Source: Tricholoma matsutake (taxonomy: Eukaryota > Basidiomycota > Agaricomycetes > Agaricales > Tricholomataceae). From it: 64,000 nucleotides of DNA. A program made the position numbers and the translations under genes. The stretch spans positions 5,146,001 to 5,210,000 of the forward strand of contig AP026544.2 in NCBI GenBank assembly GCA_026075535.2. The letters run 5' to 3'. Of this stretch, positions 35,210-46,431 are shown in pieces. Below the pieces are notes generated by a model. The model saw only the letters and a program-made list of their open reading frames with translations. It was not told where the DNA came from and made no database searches. The first letter of the stretch is position 1, and each line of letters opens with the position of its first letter.

Positions 35210-35434
35210 AGGATGACCTAGAGCAGACTGTTCTTCAAGCACTGGATGAAGTTCCCTTGATATCATGCGACAGTGAGTAATCTGCAAAGTCTATTTCTGA
35301 GTCATCGTGACTCATCGGATTTCTAACTTGACAATTGTTGTCGCTTTCCAGGTTTGCGACATGATCACTCCGATTCATTTATGCTTATCAGATGGGTTTG
35401 AATGGAACACAAGCTGCCTGGGCTGCAAAGAAAC
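35210..35434. other. Short spacer between Gypsy and Copia
   Basis: About 225 bp between the Gypsy target site and the Copia LTR. No coding frame or motif is recognised. Confidence 0.5.
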
Positions 35435-35789
35435 TGTAGAAAATCAACCTAGCGTAATCAGAGTATAGCTCAGTCTCTGTACAAGCAACTATATGAATAC
35501 AATAACTGTACCTAGCGTAATCAGAGTATAGCTATGTATAAGTACAGTAAGTATTGGTCCATAATATCATAATGTCTAGAATACTCACCTCAGTCTCTGT
35601 ACAAGTGACTGAGGTGATTGGATAACTACCTACCCTATATATAAGTGAGTTCAGCTACATAAAGAGTCAAAGGGATAAGAGACACAAAGTTGTCTATGAG
35701 ACGGCACATCAAAGGGATGTGCTACAAATAGTACATGCATCAAAGATGCAATCATGTATGCTTATGGTGTGATAAACGGCACCTCAACA
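35435..35789 (-). repeat. Probable 3' LTR of the decayed Copia
   Basis: Read on the minus strand the segment begins TGTTGAGGTGCCG and ends TTTTCTACA, so the ends have the TGT..ACA form, and a TATA-like box (ATATATAGGG) lies in the middle. It directly follows a purine tract (GAGGAGGAG). Internally, AGCTATACTCTGATTACGCT occurs twice, near 35450-35473 and 35511-35534. The boundary call rests on a single copy, so it is less certain than for the Gypsy LTRs. Confidence 0.6.
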
Positions 35790-36105
35790 CTCCTCCTCAC
35801 CGTGAGCACTCCTCCTCGCTGTGAGCACTCCTCCTCGCTGTGAGCACTCCTCCTTGCTGTGAGCACTCCTCCTTGCTGTGAGCACTCCTCCTCGCTGTGA
35901 GCACTCCTCCTCACCATGAGCACTCCTCCTCACCATGAGCACTCCTCCTCACCATGAGCACTCCTCCTCGCCATGAGCACTCCTCCTCGCTGTGAGCACT
36001 CCTCCTTGCCGTGAGCACTCCTCCTCGCTGTGAGCACTCCTCCTTGCTGTGAGCACTCCTCCTCGCTGTGAGCACTCCTCCTTGCCATGAGCACTCCTCC
36101 TCGCA
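35789..36105 (-). repeat. 17-copy, 19-bp tandem array made from a polypurine tract
   Basis: The plus strand repeats GAGCACTCCTCCTCGCTGT and close variants seventeen times. On the minus strand each unit carries GAGGAGGAGTG, the same purine tract that immediately precedes the LTR start (GAGGAGGAG|TGTTGAGG). The array sits exactly between the RNase H end and the LTR, the position of the plus-strand primer. Units differ mainly at one CpG (CGCTGT, TGCTGT, CACCAT and so on). Minus-strand open frames through it are an artefact of the 57-base coding period. Confidence 0.9.
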
Positions 36106-36115
36106 TGGATTTGCA

Positions 36116-39100
36116 TCAATGAAGGCCAAGATGTTCCCAGAGATACAAGAACTGTTTTACCTCAAGGGCCTTAGTGAACATGTTGGCAACATTTTCACGA
36201 GTATGAACATAAGTGAGCCATAGGTCGTTGGACTGTATGCAGTCTCTGAGGAAATGGTATTTGATATCAATATGTTTAACACGTGAGTGAAGGAGTGGGT
36301 CTTCAGAGAGGCTCTTTGTCACAGAGTTATCGCAAGATATTATGGTAGGCAAAGTCTGAGAGTAGCCTATAGCATTGAGTAAAGTTCAGATCCAAATACA
36401 TTTCTTTGCCGTTTCAAATGCAGCCATATATTCAGCTTCGCATGAGGATGTTGCAACAACCTTCTGTTTGTGTGCCATCCAGGAGATAGCACCGGAACCT
36501 AGAGAGCATATAAAACCCCCAACACTACGGCGGGTGTTGAGGCAGTTCACCCAGTCGGAGTCACTAAAGGCATGAAGGTTAACAGAAGGGTTGCCTCTGA
36601 GATATAGCTGAAGGTCTCTGGTACCCTTGAGATATTGTACCAGTCTTATGGCTACCTTCCAGTGTTCAAACGAGTAGCAATCAAGAAATTGGGAGAGTTG
36701 TTGGATGGCATTGGAGATGTTGGGGTGGGTTCCAATTGCCAAATATAGTAGACAACCGACTAGGGAACAATATGGGAGTTTGTTAAGTTGGCTCTGCTTG
36801 TTGGAGGATAGGGTGTTGTGGTCAAATTGGCGCAGTTTGGAGCCAGGTTCCAGTGGGGCAGATACTGGGTGCACATCTCTCTGGCCGAATTGATTGACAA
36901 CTTTGTCGATAAGAGCAATCTGTGATAGCGCCACTGTACACGCTGTTCTATCCCAAGTGACTGCAATCCCAATAAGGAAGTGTGTGGTGCCCAATTTGGA
37001 AATAGTCCAGACTTCTCGCATCTGACTCTTGAACCTCTCATTCTCATCTTTGGAGTTGGCTATGGACAAATAAACATGAACGGCAGTAATTATGGTCCCA
37101 GAATCAGTCTTGCAGTAATATATACAAGACTCACAGGACAGTCGAGTGAATCCCCAGGATAGCATTTGGGCATTGAGCATTTGATTCCAGATATGCCCAC
37201 TTTGCTTCATGCCATATAGTCCGTGCTGAAGTTGCCACACCCAGTCCTCTTTTCCAGGTTCCTCAAAATTGACTGGTTGTTGCATATATTGTACTTCATC
37301 ATCTGGTAGCAGGCCATAGAGGAAAGCAGTTTTGATGTCGATTTGTTGGGTGTCCCATCCCAGTGATGTTGCAATGTGTAATAGAATTCTCCAAGATTCC
37401 ATGCGCGCGGTCGGTGAGGTGGTCTTAGTGTAGTCCTTGCCATAAATCTGCTCGTAACCCTTGAAAACAACACATACTTTCCACCTGACAGCCTTCCCAG
37501 TTTCATCCTGCTTGATATGGAAAATGGGTTTCCCTTTTCGGATATGCTTCCCCTGAGGAACTTTAGAATGTGGTATCAATTTATAGAAACCCATGTCCTT
37601 TAGTGATTTCAACTCATCCTGGTATCTCTCTGCCCATTGTACAGCATCTGCAGAGTTCTTGGCTTCATCCCATGTTTTTGGCTCATCTTCGAATTGAAGT
37701 GACTCTGGATCAAAATTGTCCATCTCCGAAATCATAGCCAGAAGTTCATGTGCCTGATTGCCAAGATCGAGATTTTTGAAGGCCTGTTGTAGATCAGTAA
37801 TGACATTATGATTGGGGAGGGGCTCATCTAAGGCATTAACAGTCCATCTACCCGCCCTCCACTCTTGACATGCCTCTTTTATGCGGGTCACGCTATCCCG
37901 GGATTCTTTTACTGCCTTCATTGTACATGTGAAGGATGGTCCCCCATTAGGATTCCTTTCAGTTGGGACTGGTACATGAGATGATCAGCGAGGGGGATCC
38001 GGTTGGGCGGCAGGCAGTGCAGTATGGTCGGTAACGGGAGGGTTGGGTGGTGGAATAAAATCATCATCATCATTGGCGTCAAGCATGGGGTTGAATGTGG
38101 GGTTGGCAGTTTCATCAGGGGTGGGGTTGGGTTCTGTGGTGGGCATATGTGTCCATCATGGCTCTCGAGGAGGCAGACATGGAAAGAGCTATGTATTTTC
38201 CATGTAGCGCTCTCATAGCATCTGTACATTTTTGAGTTTGGGTCATAGCCAATCAGTGTACACTCAATCGACTGTTCAAAAATCTTTCGGTTATCTTTCT
38301 TTGGTATCAAGACAAAAGCCTGACATCCAATTTCCCACATGTAGGAATAGTCTGGCTTTCGACTGAACCATAATTCCCAAGGTGTGATTCCTTGCAGCAA
38401 GCAGGTTGTAGTTTTTGAATGCAGGTGTGTAGCCATTAAATAAAATTTGTCCCAAAGGAAAGGGGGCAGTCCTGCATACAGCTGCATTGTTCATGCCTTT
38501 GCCATGAGTGTTTGATGCATCCGTTTGACATGTTCAATGTGGGCAGATGTGTGTGGAGCAGTGAAGCATTGGTCTGATCCCTGAGATTTAAGCCATGCCT
38601 GCATTTCACTGGACTTCAGCTCTCCATTGTTGGTAATGTATGTCCTGACTTTCAAGCCGGTTTCATTTTCTCATGCCAACCCCCATGCCTTGAGCTCAGG
38701 AAAAGAATTATCTTTATGTTTGAGGGGTATAGACCATGGAAATGAGGTAAAATCATTGATGATGTCCATTACATATTCGTGACCAGTACAGGACTTGACT
38801 GCATGTGGGCCTGATAAATCAACCCACACCTTCTCTAGATGCCTCGTTGCTCTATGTCCCTCACCCTCTTCATGTTTCTTTGGGACTGGTGTTCTTGTCT
38901 GTTTTCCAACAAGACAGGCATCACATTTGGGTGGCCATGTAGTGGCTGACAATGGCGTACCTGTGAGTGTGCCTTTCTTGGCTATATCACACAGGGATTG
39001 ATAATTGGCGTGGCCGAGGCGACGGTGCCAGGTCTCCAGATTTGGTGATCTGTGAATTGTTAACACGTGCTCAACAGACGCAGAGTGTAGGGTGAGTGAG

Positions 39101-39721
39101 TAAAGTTTCTTGGAGGTCATGGAACCGCGAGCTATCAACATGCCTGTGGATTTATTAGTTATCCAGCAAGATGAGTCGTCAAAATGTGTGATGGTGTTTG
39201 AGTCTCCGGCAAGGGAACTGACAGATACAAGCCAAACTGTTGACTCAGGGACATAGAGTGTGTTATGTAAGGTGATTGATGGGCTCCGAGCTACCCATAG
39301 TTTGACATCACCCACACCGATCGCAGTGATCAAAGATCCTCCCACACCCTTAATTGATCAGGAAGTGATCGGGCGGAGAGAAAAGAAATCAGAATGGTCT
39401 GGGGATATGTGAACCGTGGTGCCACTGTCAACGAGGAAGGGTAAATCAGTCGATGAGATATGGGTGCACTTGGTCTGACTTAAGGGTGTAACAGTGAAGG
39501 CGCTGTTGTCCACTGGAGCAGTGTGCTTTGTCCAATCAATGGTGGTCCTTGGCTCCAAGCCAGCCCTTGTATTCAATTTCATCAATTGTAGAGATGGGGG
39601 CAGGGTCACATGCTATAATTGCAAAGTCAGGGGATGAGGTCGCTGGTGAGGAAGGGTTATGATCGACCATGACCATGAAGGCACAGCCATTTACGTCTTT
39701 CATGGTTATGGGGATCTTCAA
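36116..39721 (-). pseudogene. Broken Copia pol: protease, integrase, RT, RNase H
   Basis: Protease is seen near 39440-39360 (FLVDSGTTVHISPDHSDFF). Integrase follows at 39345-38671 with the zinc-binding HRRLGHANYQSL..CDACLVGKQ and the core start KVWVDLSGPHAV. The C-terminal integrase part is at 38487-37918. Reverse transcriptase at 37921-36386 has WDTQQIDIKTAFLYG, but the catalytic box expected as a VDD motif reads HVYLSIANS, so both Asp residues are gone. RNase H includes FSDSDWVNCLNTRRSVGG and continues after a frame change to 36116 (SRVKHIDIKYHFLR). Stops and frame changes occur near 39358, 38671, 38500 and 36386. The protein cannot be active. Confidence 0.92.
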
Positions 39722-39839
39722 AGTAACGGGACTAGGTTTTTTCTTTTGATCAGAAGCTGCCCTCCGTGCTCACTGTGAGACTGGTAGGGTATGGATTTCA
39801 GCTGTTCAAGTAAGAAAATGGGAAATATCTAATGTAAAT

Positions 39840-40260
39840 GGATGGATATATAATGGATGAACTTGGGAGGAATTTTCATACTGTAGATTTCAAACCTCAA
39901 ATGGATGGAATTCAGACATATTTTATTACAACTTTTTTGTAAGTGAATAGGATGAAATTTCTTCTTGTAAATGAATGAATTATAGGGGTGGTTTTAATAC
40001 TGTAGATTTCAAATCTCAAATGGATGGAAGTCAGACATATTTTATTACAACTTTTTCATAAGTGAGTAGGATGAAATTTCTTCTTGTAAATGAATGAATT
40101 ATAGGGGTGGTTTTAATACTGTAGATTTCAGACCTCAAATGGATGGAAGTCAGACATATTTTATTACAACTTTTTCATAAGTGAGTAGGATGAAATTTCT
40201 TCTTGAAAATGAATGAATTATAGGGGTGCTTTTAATACTCAAACATCAAATAGATGGAAT
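39840..40260. repeat. Minisatellite with ~119-bp unit
   Basis: A unit containing TGTAGATTTCA, ATGGATGGAA, AGACATATTTTATTACAACT and AGGATGAAATTTCTTCTTG occurs in three main copies, starting near 39892, 40001 and 40120. Spacings are 109 and 119 bp, and partial copies lie at both ends. It is AT-rich and non-coding and lies between the Copia truncation point and the hAT element. Confidence 0.88.
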
Positions 40261-40639
40261 GTTTTTTTTTTGCTCAGATTATTTTATACCACAGCAGGCT
40301 GAATTTCATCATCTATGCATTGTGCAAGGTAAGTCATTTCAACCTGCCCTCATGCAGAAAATCACATGTCGTATCTATATAGTGTTTAAGGGTCCGGTTG
40401 AGTCCAGTCTTTTGAGCTTAGACAAGAAAGACCAAGACCATGATCGGTCCAGACTGCAGCCACATTCTCACACAACTGGACCAAACTGACAGGGACCAGT
40501 CTCCATCAGTTCAGTCTCGGTCCACCAACCGGTGTAGACCAGTCCTGTCAGTAACCGGTTCAGACTGGTCTGGACTGGTCTTACTATCAGTCCAGACCAG
40601 TTTTTGTATACTACTTGTACTGCGGCAGTGATGTACAAT

Positions 40640-41811
40640 AGCGAGAGCAGCAAAACATCTACTACTCAACAAAGGTATTAAGTAAACCACTGAAACACAC
40701 AAGCAACATGATATATAAATGATAGTATATCTAAACTGGCACTAATTCGATGTTATTATGGGATTTGTGCACAAACTTGTAGATACACATACCATGGTAC
40801 AATATTGGCCCACTCCTTCCTTGGAAATAAAAGATGCAGCGGGCACAGGAGACTTCAGCAGGGCATAATGTTGAATTGCTAACTTCACGAGGAGAGGGAA
40901 TTCTTGTGAATGATTCTGCAGCATGAATGGTATCAGGATAAATAGACAGTATCAGGATAAATAGACAGTCATCAGGAAAAATAGATGGTAACTTGAATGC
41001 GGCAGCATGTACATGCCACCATTCCTGGGCCAGTACACCTGCATGAATATCCTTTTGAGAGCCCTGAGCACCATTAAGCAGATATAGAGATAGTTCATCC
41101 ATGAAAGTAAAATAAGTTGTGGATAGAGATGAAGAAAAGAATGGTGGGTGAAGTCAGGAGAGAGGTGACAGAAATGGGAGTCAACAGAAAAAAGCCACAC
41201 AAACACTGTTCTTGTGGCTCCACTTGAAAACCTTATCTGATCTTATCAGATGCGCTGGTGCCAGTGATAGGCTGTACTATGAGTGCAAGAATTGGTCTGG
41301 AAAAACATACCATGGACGTTGTTTGAGATGATAAATATGTGCAAGAGCTGGAGAATAGATCATACCATTGCGTTACAGTCAATGAGACTAACTATCATAA
41401 TGTGGGCATGGATTGATGCCACAAGTCAGGGGCAGTCATACTAGTATCAAAATGTGTTTCTCACATTACTGTGGCAGACTCATGGACAAGAATGTTGAAC
41501 AAGTGTTAGCTCAACAGGGAAGTATAGTAAGTCTGAAGCAATAGATGTGTCACCATGGCTGACAACTTGAAGATTGCATGGCCACAATCAATGTCAATCA
41601 TGAGTGAAATGAAATACAGGTCTTCAACTTGATTCAACGGACTCGCATGTGTGCATGAACAAATAGGCATTAATTTTGAAGGTAAGTATGCTAAGACAAG
41701 TGTAAAGTAATCTAGTATAATAAAGTGCTACTCTAATTGCACATAACCATCTCATCCTCCATCTTGTCCCACTCATCTTGTTCCAGGTCCACAACCAGTA
41801 AGTCCCGATAC
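40640..41811. other. Non-coding interior of the hAT element
   Basis: About 1.2 kb between the left subterminal repeats and the transposase stop. It contains a short direct repeat (ATCAGGATAAATAGACAGT, near 40931-40985) and a minus-strand open frame at 40731-41102 without known motifs. I do not assign a gene. Confidence 0.5.
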
Positions 41812-44800
41812 TCACTCCTTCATCTCATCAATCTCCTCTACCTGAACTGAATTCCATGCAGTGAGATCACCGTTCCTCAAAGCAAATTTCAAAACTTGCA
41901 GCTCCTCAAACTGCACTGCCCCCAGTTGTGCACGCCGCTTTGTCGCAACTTTGCCACCACCGGAAAAGAGCCGCTCACAGGGGACGGATGAGGCTTGGCA
42001 TGCAAGGTAGTCAATGGCAATGCGGTGCAGGGTAGGGAACAAGGAACCATTGTCCTATTAGTGGTCAATATCAAAATGTGGCCCAAGGGTGAAGCGAGTA
42101 CTCATACCTGCCACCATTCCACAATGTCAGTATCCTTCATGACATTGGAAGGAACATCCTTAAGATATCGGTGTAGCTCCATCTGCCACCCTTCGTTATC
42201 TGCCCAACTAGCAAGAAGGGCCAAACAATGTTGGTCGAAATCAGATAGGACTGAGGTTTCGTCGGCTTGAGCTGTGTTGGGCGTGGATTGCATCGCAACT
42301 AGGTTTTGTGCAGCTGGTCCGGCCTTCCAGTACTTCTCCATCTATGCAAAAGTGTCAAAACTAATCAAATGAGTCAAATAAAGCAGACGTACCATATGTT
42401 CGAGGATCTGTCGAGCCTCATCTTGCCAATTCTTCGCATAATGATTTCCTGCCTCTCATTCCTCTTCTTGTTCCTTTGCCCCACCCCATGCCAGTTCAAT
42501 GTACTCTAGTTTGAAGTATGGATGCAGGGCTAGAGCATTGTAGTTAGAACAGCTACTTGAATGTTTTACGATACTTACCTAGTGCCAAGATATAGGCTGG
42601 TTTTTCATCAAACCGTGAGTAATACTTATTGAGCTTGGCAAGCCCATCATTGATCGCTGTTCAGTACTTGGCAAATCATGGATTGTCGCGTTTAGCTTCC
42701 CAAGCCATTTGAAGCTCTTCAATTGCAGGAAGGGCACACCACAAGGTTGGGCATTTCTTGGCTGAGAAATACTGTTGAATTCTGTTAGAGTCCTGGCACC
42801 ATATTAGCTTCATTGTTTGCAACTAGTTCATTCACGTACTGCTAAAATTTCAAATGCCTCTTTTACCCATTCCCAGTCGTCATCAGAAAACGTGAAGGCT
42901 GACCATGGTATATGTTTCGCAACTTTGCTGTTGCAATGAATTGTAGTGATTGGACCATAGCGATGATCGGTGCTTGCAATGAACAACTTAATAGGCTACT
43001 CACTTATCAGCAATCATACATCAAATGGAATTGGAACAAAATGACATACCTGAAGGACTTTGTATGACACACTAACCATATGATATGCCGTTCCCCATCT
43101 AACGTTGCTGTGAAGTGGAATTTTGAGGGGATCGATGATGCCGCATTTGATCTGTAGTTTCTCGAATGCTTCAATCCGTTGCCCAGAGGACTGAATCTGT
43201 TCAAAAGGAAAAACATCAGATGATCATCGATGACACAAGAAAAGAAAGATGAACCTTGATAGCGAGTGTTCGGATAGCCACAATAACATCCAATGAACCG
43301 TTTAGCACATGGTTATTGGGGAGGGATGGGTCATACTCCCAAATGGCAGTGGTTGTTTCCATGGCAGCAATCTTGGTGACATGATCCATCATGTCAATGT
43401 TTGCAAGATTAACAACATGACTTAGACAGCTAGAATGATATTAGCAAGTGTTTGGAATAACTAGAAAGAAAACTCTAGTTACAGGAGTTGATTATCTTCC
43501 ATGGACCATGCAGGTAGCTTGCGGCGTTCATGTATACTTTGAATAGTTTCACACTTGGTTGTATTACTTGATGCATTGTTGAGGGTGGCTGTGAGGAGCT
43601 GTCAGGACTTTCAATCAGATAACACTGCATATTGACCTGCATCTGGCCTTACCTTTGATCTTTCCATATTGATTATCCCAATCCAATGACAGACACCCAT
43701 GAAGTATCTCCCTAGGTTCTTCCCACTATGGTTGCCTGAGATTGCTTGAAATCCGATGACTTCCGAATGCATCGCCCATTTATCTTTCTTCACTTGAATC
43801 CAATGTGCTGTCATGCCAAGGAATCCTGCCTTTGTCGTATCAACTGTCCAGCCATCTGCTGTTGTGGATATCATGCCGGGAGCTGCCTGCAACATAACAA
43901 CGATAAGTACGCGCAGCTTTTTGAATGAAGACTACATACCTCAATGTCTTGTTTCAGTTGATCTATCCATCTAACGAACTCATTGTGCAGGTGTTTGACA
44001 ACGTTGTATGTTGTTGGCAGGTCGAGCGATATTGACTTTGGTCTCATGGCAACCAAGCAATTTCGAAATGTTGTTTTTCCCACAACGGCGAGCGACTGGC
44101 GAGGATCAGATAATTCAGACTCGTGTCAACTGTAAGTCTTACCTGATCATCCACTGTGATAAACTGAGTCACTGCATGAAGTAGGTCCTTGCAGTCGAAG
44201 ACCAGCAGCCCAGCCATCTTACTGACCAACGTGTCTAGTGTACCCTGTTTCACCACTTTACCCTTTTTCGCTGCTTCCCTCTCATTCCAGATAGGACGTG
44301 GGACTGCCCAGTGGTGCTCAGGGATGTTCTCTTGTTTGCACAGTTCTTGGTATTGTGTATAGTGCTGGTGAATGTGTAGATGACACAAGGAATTACTGCC
44401 GGTGTGAAATGCCTTTCTCTGGCTGTTCTTTTCAACAAACTCTTTGTCATTCCTATTCGATATCTTTGTGAGTGCCTTGACCTCTCGCAATTCATCAATG
44501 CATCACTTACCTGCATGTATTACACCACCATCCTCGCTTTGTCTCCAGAGTATCATTCTTCCTCAGAAACTTGACTGTGACTAAGTCTGTGAAGATAAGC
44601 CACAAGTCATTGGCCTTCTCTTTCTTCATAGGGGATTCGGCCTTGATGGGAATATGGTGATGTTCACCAAGCCCATCTCCCTTTAGTGCTATATTAACAT
44701 ATGTGTTATTTAAATCATGTGGAAGACTCATACCTCGCCATCACTGCCTTCATCAATTCATGTACCACATGTTTAGCTGTGTGTTCAGGCTCATCATCAA

Positions 44801-45053
44801 CTTCCTTGTCTTCATTATCCTTGGCTACCCTCGCCTTTTTCTTGTGTGGCTTGCGAACTTGTTCTTCATCAGATGTATCATTAGTTGTTGAAGCTTCAGC
44901 TATCATTCACTTCTTGGCTGTGGCTTTGTGTCCCTTGTTTCGAGCTGATTTCATGGCTGCATTTGTGGATGCCTTTGCAGGCGCCTTTGTGGATGTCTTT
45001 GTGGATGCTTTTGTCTTCACAGTTATAGAGGATTTTTGTGCTCCTTTCACCAT
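41812..45053 (-). pseudogene. hAT transposase, nearly intact, with an early in-frame stop
   Basis: hAT transposases cut and paste the element. On the minus strand a frame starts at 45053 (MVKGAQKSS, a Lys/Ala/Thr-rich basic stretch) but meets TGA at 44909-44907, immediately followed by an ATG at 44906 (MIAEAS) that could serve as start. Exons recognised: BED-type finger region at about 44690-44516 (DLWLIF, WWCNTC), 44490-44141, 44100-43941 (TTFRNCLVAMRPKS), and 43889-43651 with the first catalytic Asp (TTADGWTVDTTKAGFLG). Further exons lie at 43.6-42.5 kb and 42341-42110. The hATC dimerisation exon is at 42042-41812 (ACQASSVPCERLFSGGGK). Most of the protein can be assembled by splicing; only the early TGA and possible small defects argue against function. 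Confidence 0.8.
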
Positions 45054-45411
45054 TGTAACAACATTGTGACCAACCACGTTTTGCATTTAAATATCCACAT
45101 TTGTTTGGTACTTTGTTTGGGCTATGAACATTTTGATATACCTCAACGGCTCGTTTTCAAGGTCTACAACATAGTCAACAGTATTGTAATATAGTCGGTC
45201 ATCTTGCTCTTGGTTTAGATAGGATAGAACCAGTTTCAACCGGTCTCAACCGGTTTTTATCGGTCTTTGAGAATGTTCAAAGCCCTGGAGACTGGAACCG
45301 AACTGGTCACCGAAACTGATGAACCTTAACCAATGGTTCAGTCTCTACCAGTCCAGTTTGGCTCAGTTTCGGTCTTTTTTCCAGTTTGATCAACTGGACC
45401 CTCAAACACTA

Positions 45412-45932
45412 TTTTGGACCATGGCAGATAATGAATCGTACTTGTGCAGCATTGCAGCAAGTAGGATCATTGCCTGTACTAGTTCAGGGATGGCGACATT
45501 GGCAGCCATGAGGCGCTCAAACTTGTCAGCCATCTTAGCAATTTCTGGTGCAGGATTCACAGCCAGGATTTTAATCGCTATTGCAGACCTAAAGTCCAAA
45601 AAGACTTGGGAGGGGCCATCGACACCATAGTCAGTGCAAATAAGGTCCCACACCTCCTCAGCAGTGTCCTTGGTATTGGCACACTGCCGAATGGAGGGGG
45701 CCAGGTGGAGCACTAGGCTATCAATGGCCTGGTCATTTTTGTTGCTCCAGGTCTGGAGCTTGGCAGTAGCATTCATCGCTGTCAAGGGAGGTGCCAGAAG
45801 CAGTTTGTGTTCTGCCCCACTAGTTATCTGCCAGAGGCCCTGAGACCTGAGCCATGCCTTCATTGAGTCAGCCCATTGAATGCAATTTGAACCATCAAAC
45901 ATTTGAACGAGTTTTTCAAGAGTTGAAGACAT
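45412..45932 (-). pseudogene. Truncated Copia gag
   Basis: The frame begins MSSTLEKLVQMFDGSNCIQW and has the Copia-type gag (UBN2-like) pattern: a WxxSMKAWLRSQGLW block, EVWDLICTDYG and LVQAMILLAAMLHKYDSLSA. About 172 residues remain. It is cut at AMVQN by the hAT terminus, losing the C-terminal part and zinc knuckle. Confidence 0.85.
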
Positions 45933-46157
45933 GATTTTTGATGGCAGCTGTTAAAAGTGCTCAATCAGTCTTTTACTCAATGAAACACATTTAACAATCT
46001 CAGGAGAAAGCATTCCTTCAGAGTGTAGAACCCTAGTCAACCTAGGTTTTAATGCAGCTTGCAGGGAGCACAAGGTTATAATATGGAGACAATGGAGTCA
46101 ACATCATTCACAGCCAATTAAGGTGTGTTTGCGACGTGCCCAGCAGGGCCCATAACC

Positions 46158-46431
46158 TGTTGGAGCAGACTATATATGCTGCAGAGGGGAAGAGACTACA
46201 CGTTCCTTACAACCTACCTGGGGTTTAGTTAGACTTACAGCTAGGGTTAGCAGAGGTAAGAACACTGTATTCCTACTATGGTACAGGTTCTCCTTATATA
46301 CATGATAATAAGGATGTCACATGACTTGGGAATGTGTTTACCACATGTATGCGCAGTAAGCACAGTAACATGTGTATGCTGCATGTATTGCCTCATGTAT
46401 GCAGCATGTATCTTGGGGTTTAATTTCAACA
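46158..46431 (-). repeat. 5' LTR of the second Copia
   Basis: A 274-bp segment with TGTTG..CAACA ends, an internal TATA-like box and repeated GCATGTAT/ATGCAGCAT words near the start. It was identified from its position before a primer-like site and gag. A second copy is absent, so termini are provisional. Confidence 0.6.

Larger units (their letters stand above)
35435..39790 (-). mobile_element. Decayed Copia retrotransposon, 5' end missing
   Basis: On the minus strand the order is protease, integrase, reverse transcriptase, RNase H, purine-rich array and 3' LTR, which is the Ty1/Copia order. A matching 5' LTR is not found in the window and the zinc knuckle and capsid part of gag is not recognisable, so the copy is 5'-truncated near 39790, next to the minisatellite. 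Coding parts contain stops, frameshifts and a destroyed catalytic box. The Copia gag at 45412-45932 belongs to an element with a different LTR and is treated separately. Confidence 0.88.
40380..45411 (-). mobile_element. hAT DNA transposon with terminal and subterminal repeats
   Basis: The left end reads TAGTGTTTAAGGGTCCGGTT. The right end, reverse-complemented, reads TAGTGTTTGAGGGTCCAGTT. These 20-base inverted repeats enclose a spliced hAT transposase gene on the minus strand. Inside each end is a cluster of short subterminal motifs such as CTGGTCTGGACTGGTC and AACCGGTT (about 40440-40610 and 45210-45390), the usual transposase-binding arrangement in hAT elements. The right end interrupts a Copia gag. 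The 8-bp flanks (TATCTATA left, TTTTGGAC right) do not match, so a target duplication is not preserved. Confidence 0.85.
45412..46431 (-). mobile_element. Second Copia: 5' LTR, leader and partial gag
   Basis: On the minus strand: LTR 46431-46158 (TGTTGAAATTAAACCCC to CTGCTCCAACA, with TATATAAGG inside), then GGTTATGGGCCCTG as a possible primer site, a leader, and gag from 45932. The element stops dead at 45412, where the hAT right terminus begins, and no downstream part is recognised beyond the hAT. Its LTR differs from the Copia LTR at 35435-35789, so it is a separate family. Confidence 0.75.

Noticed and set aside
35800..36105. CRISPR-like array
   Set aside because: The repeat is a simple 19-bp head-to-tail tandem with no unique spacers, in a eukaryotic genome.
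35911..36129. 72-residue repetitive minus-strand frame (GGVLTARRSAHS repeats)
   Set aside because: It is the direct translation of the 19-bp tandem array, which has a 57-base coding period; no start context or domain.
35435..46431. One Copia element split by the hAT (gag at 45.4-45.9 kb, pol at 36-39.7 kb)
   Set aside because: The LTR beside the gag (TGTTGAAATT.., 274 bp) differs from the LTR beside the RNase H (TGTTGAGGTG.., 355 bp), and the left hAT flank does not resume gag. Two separate elements fit better.
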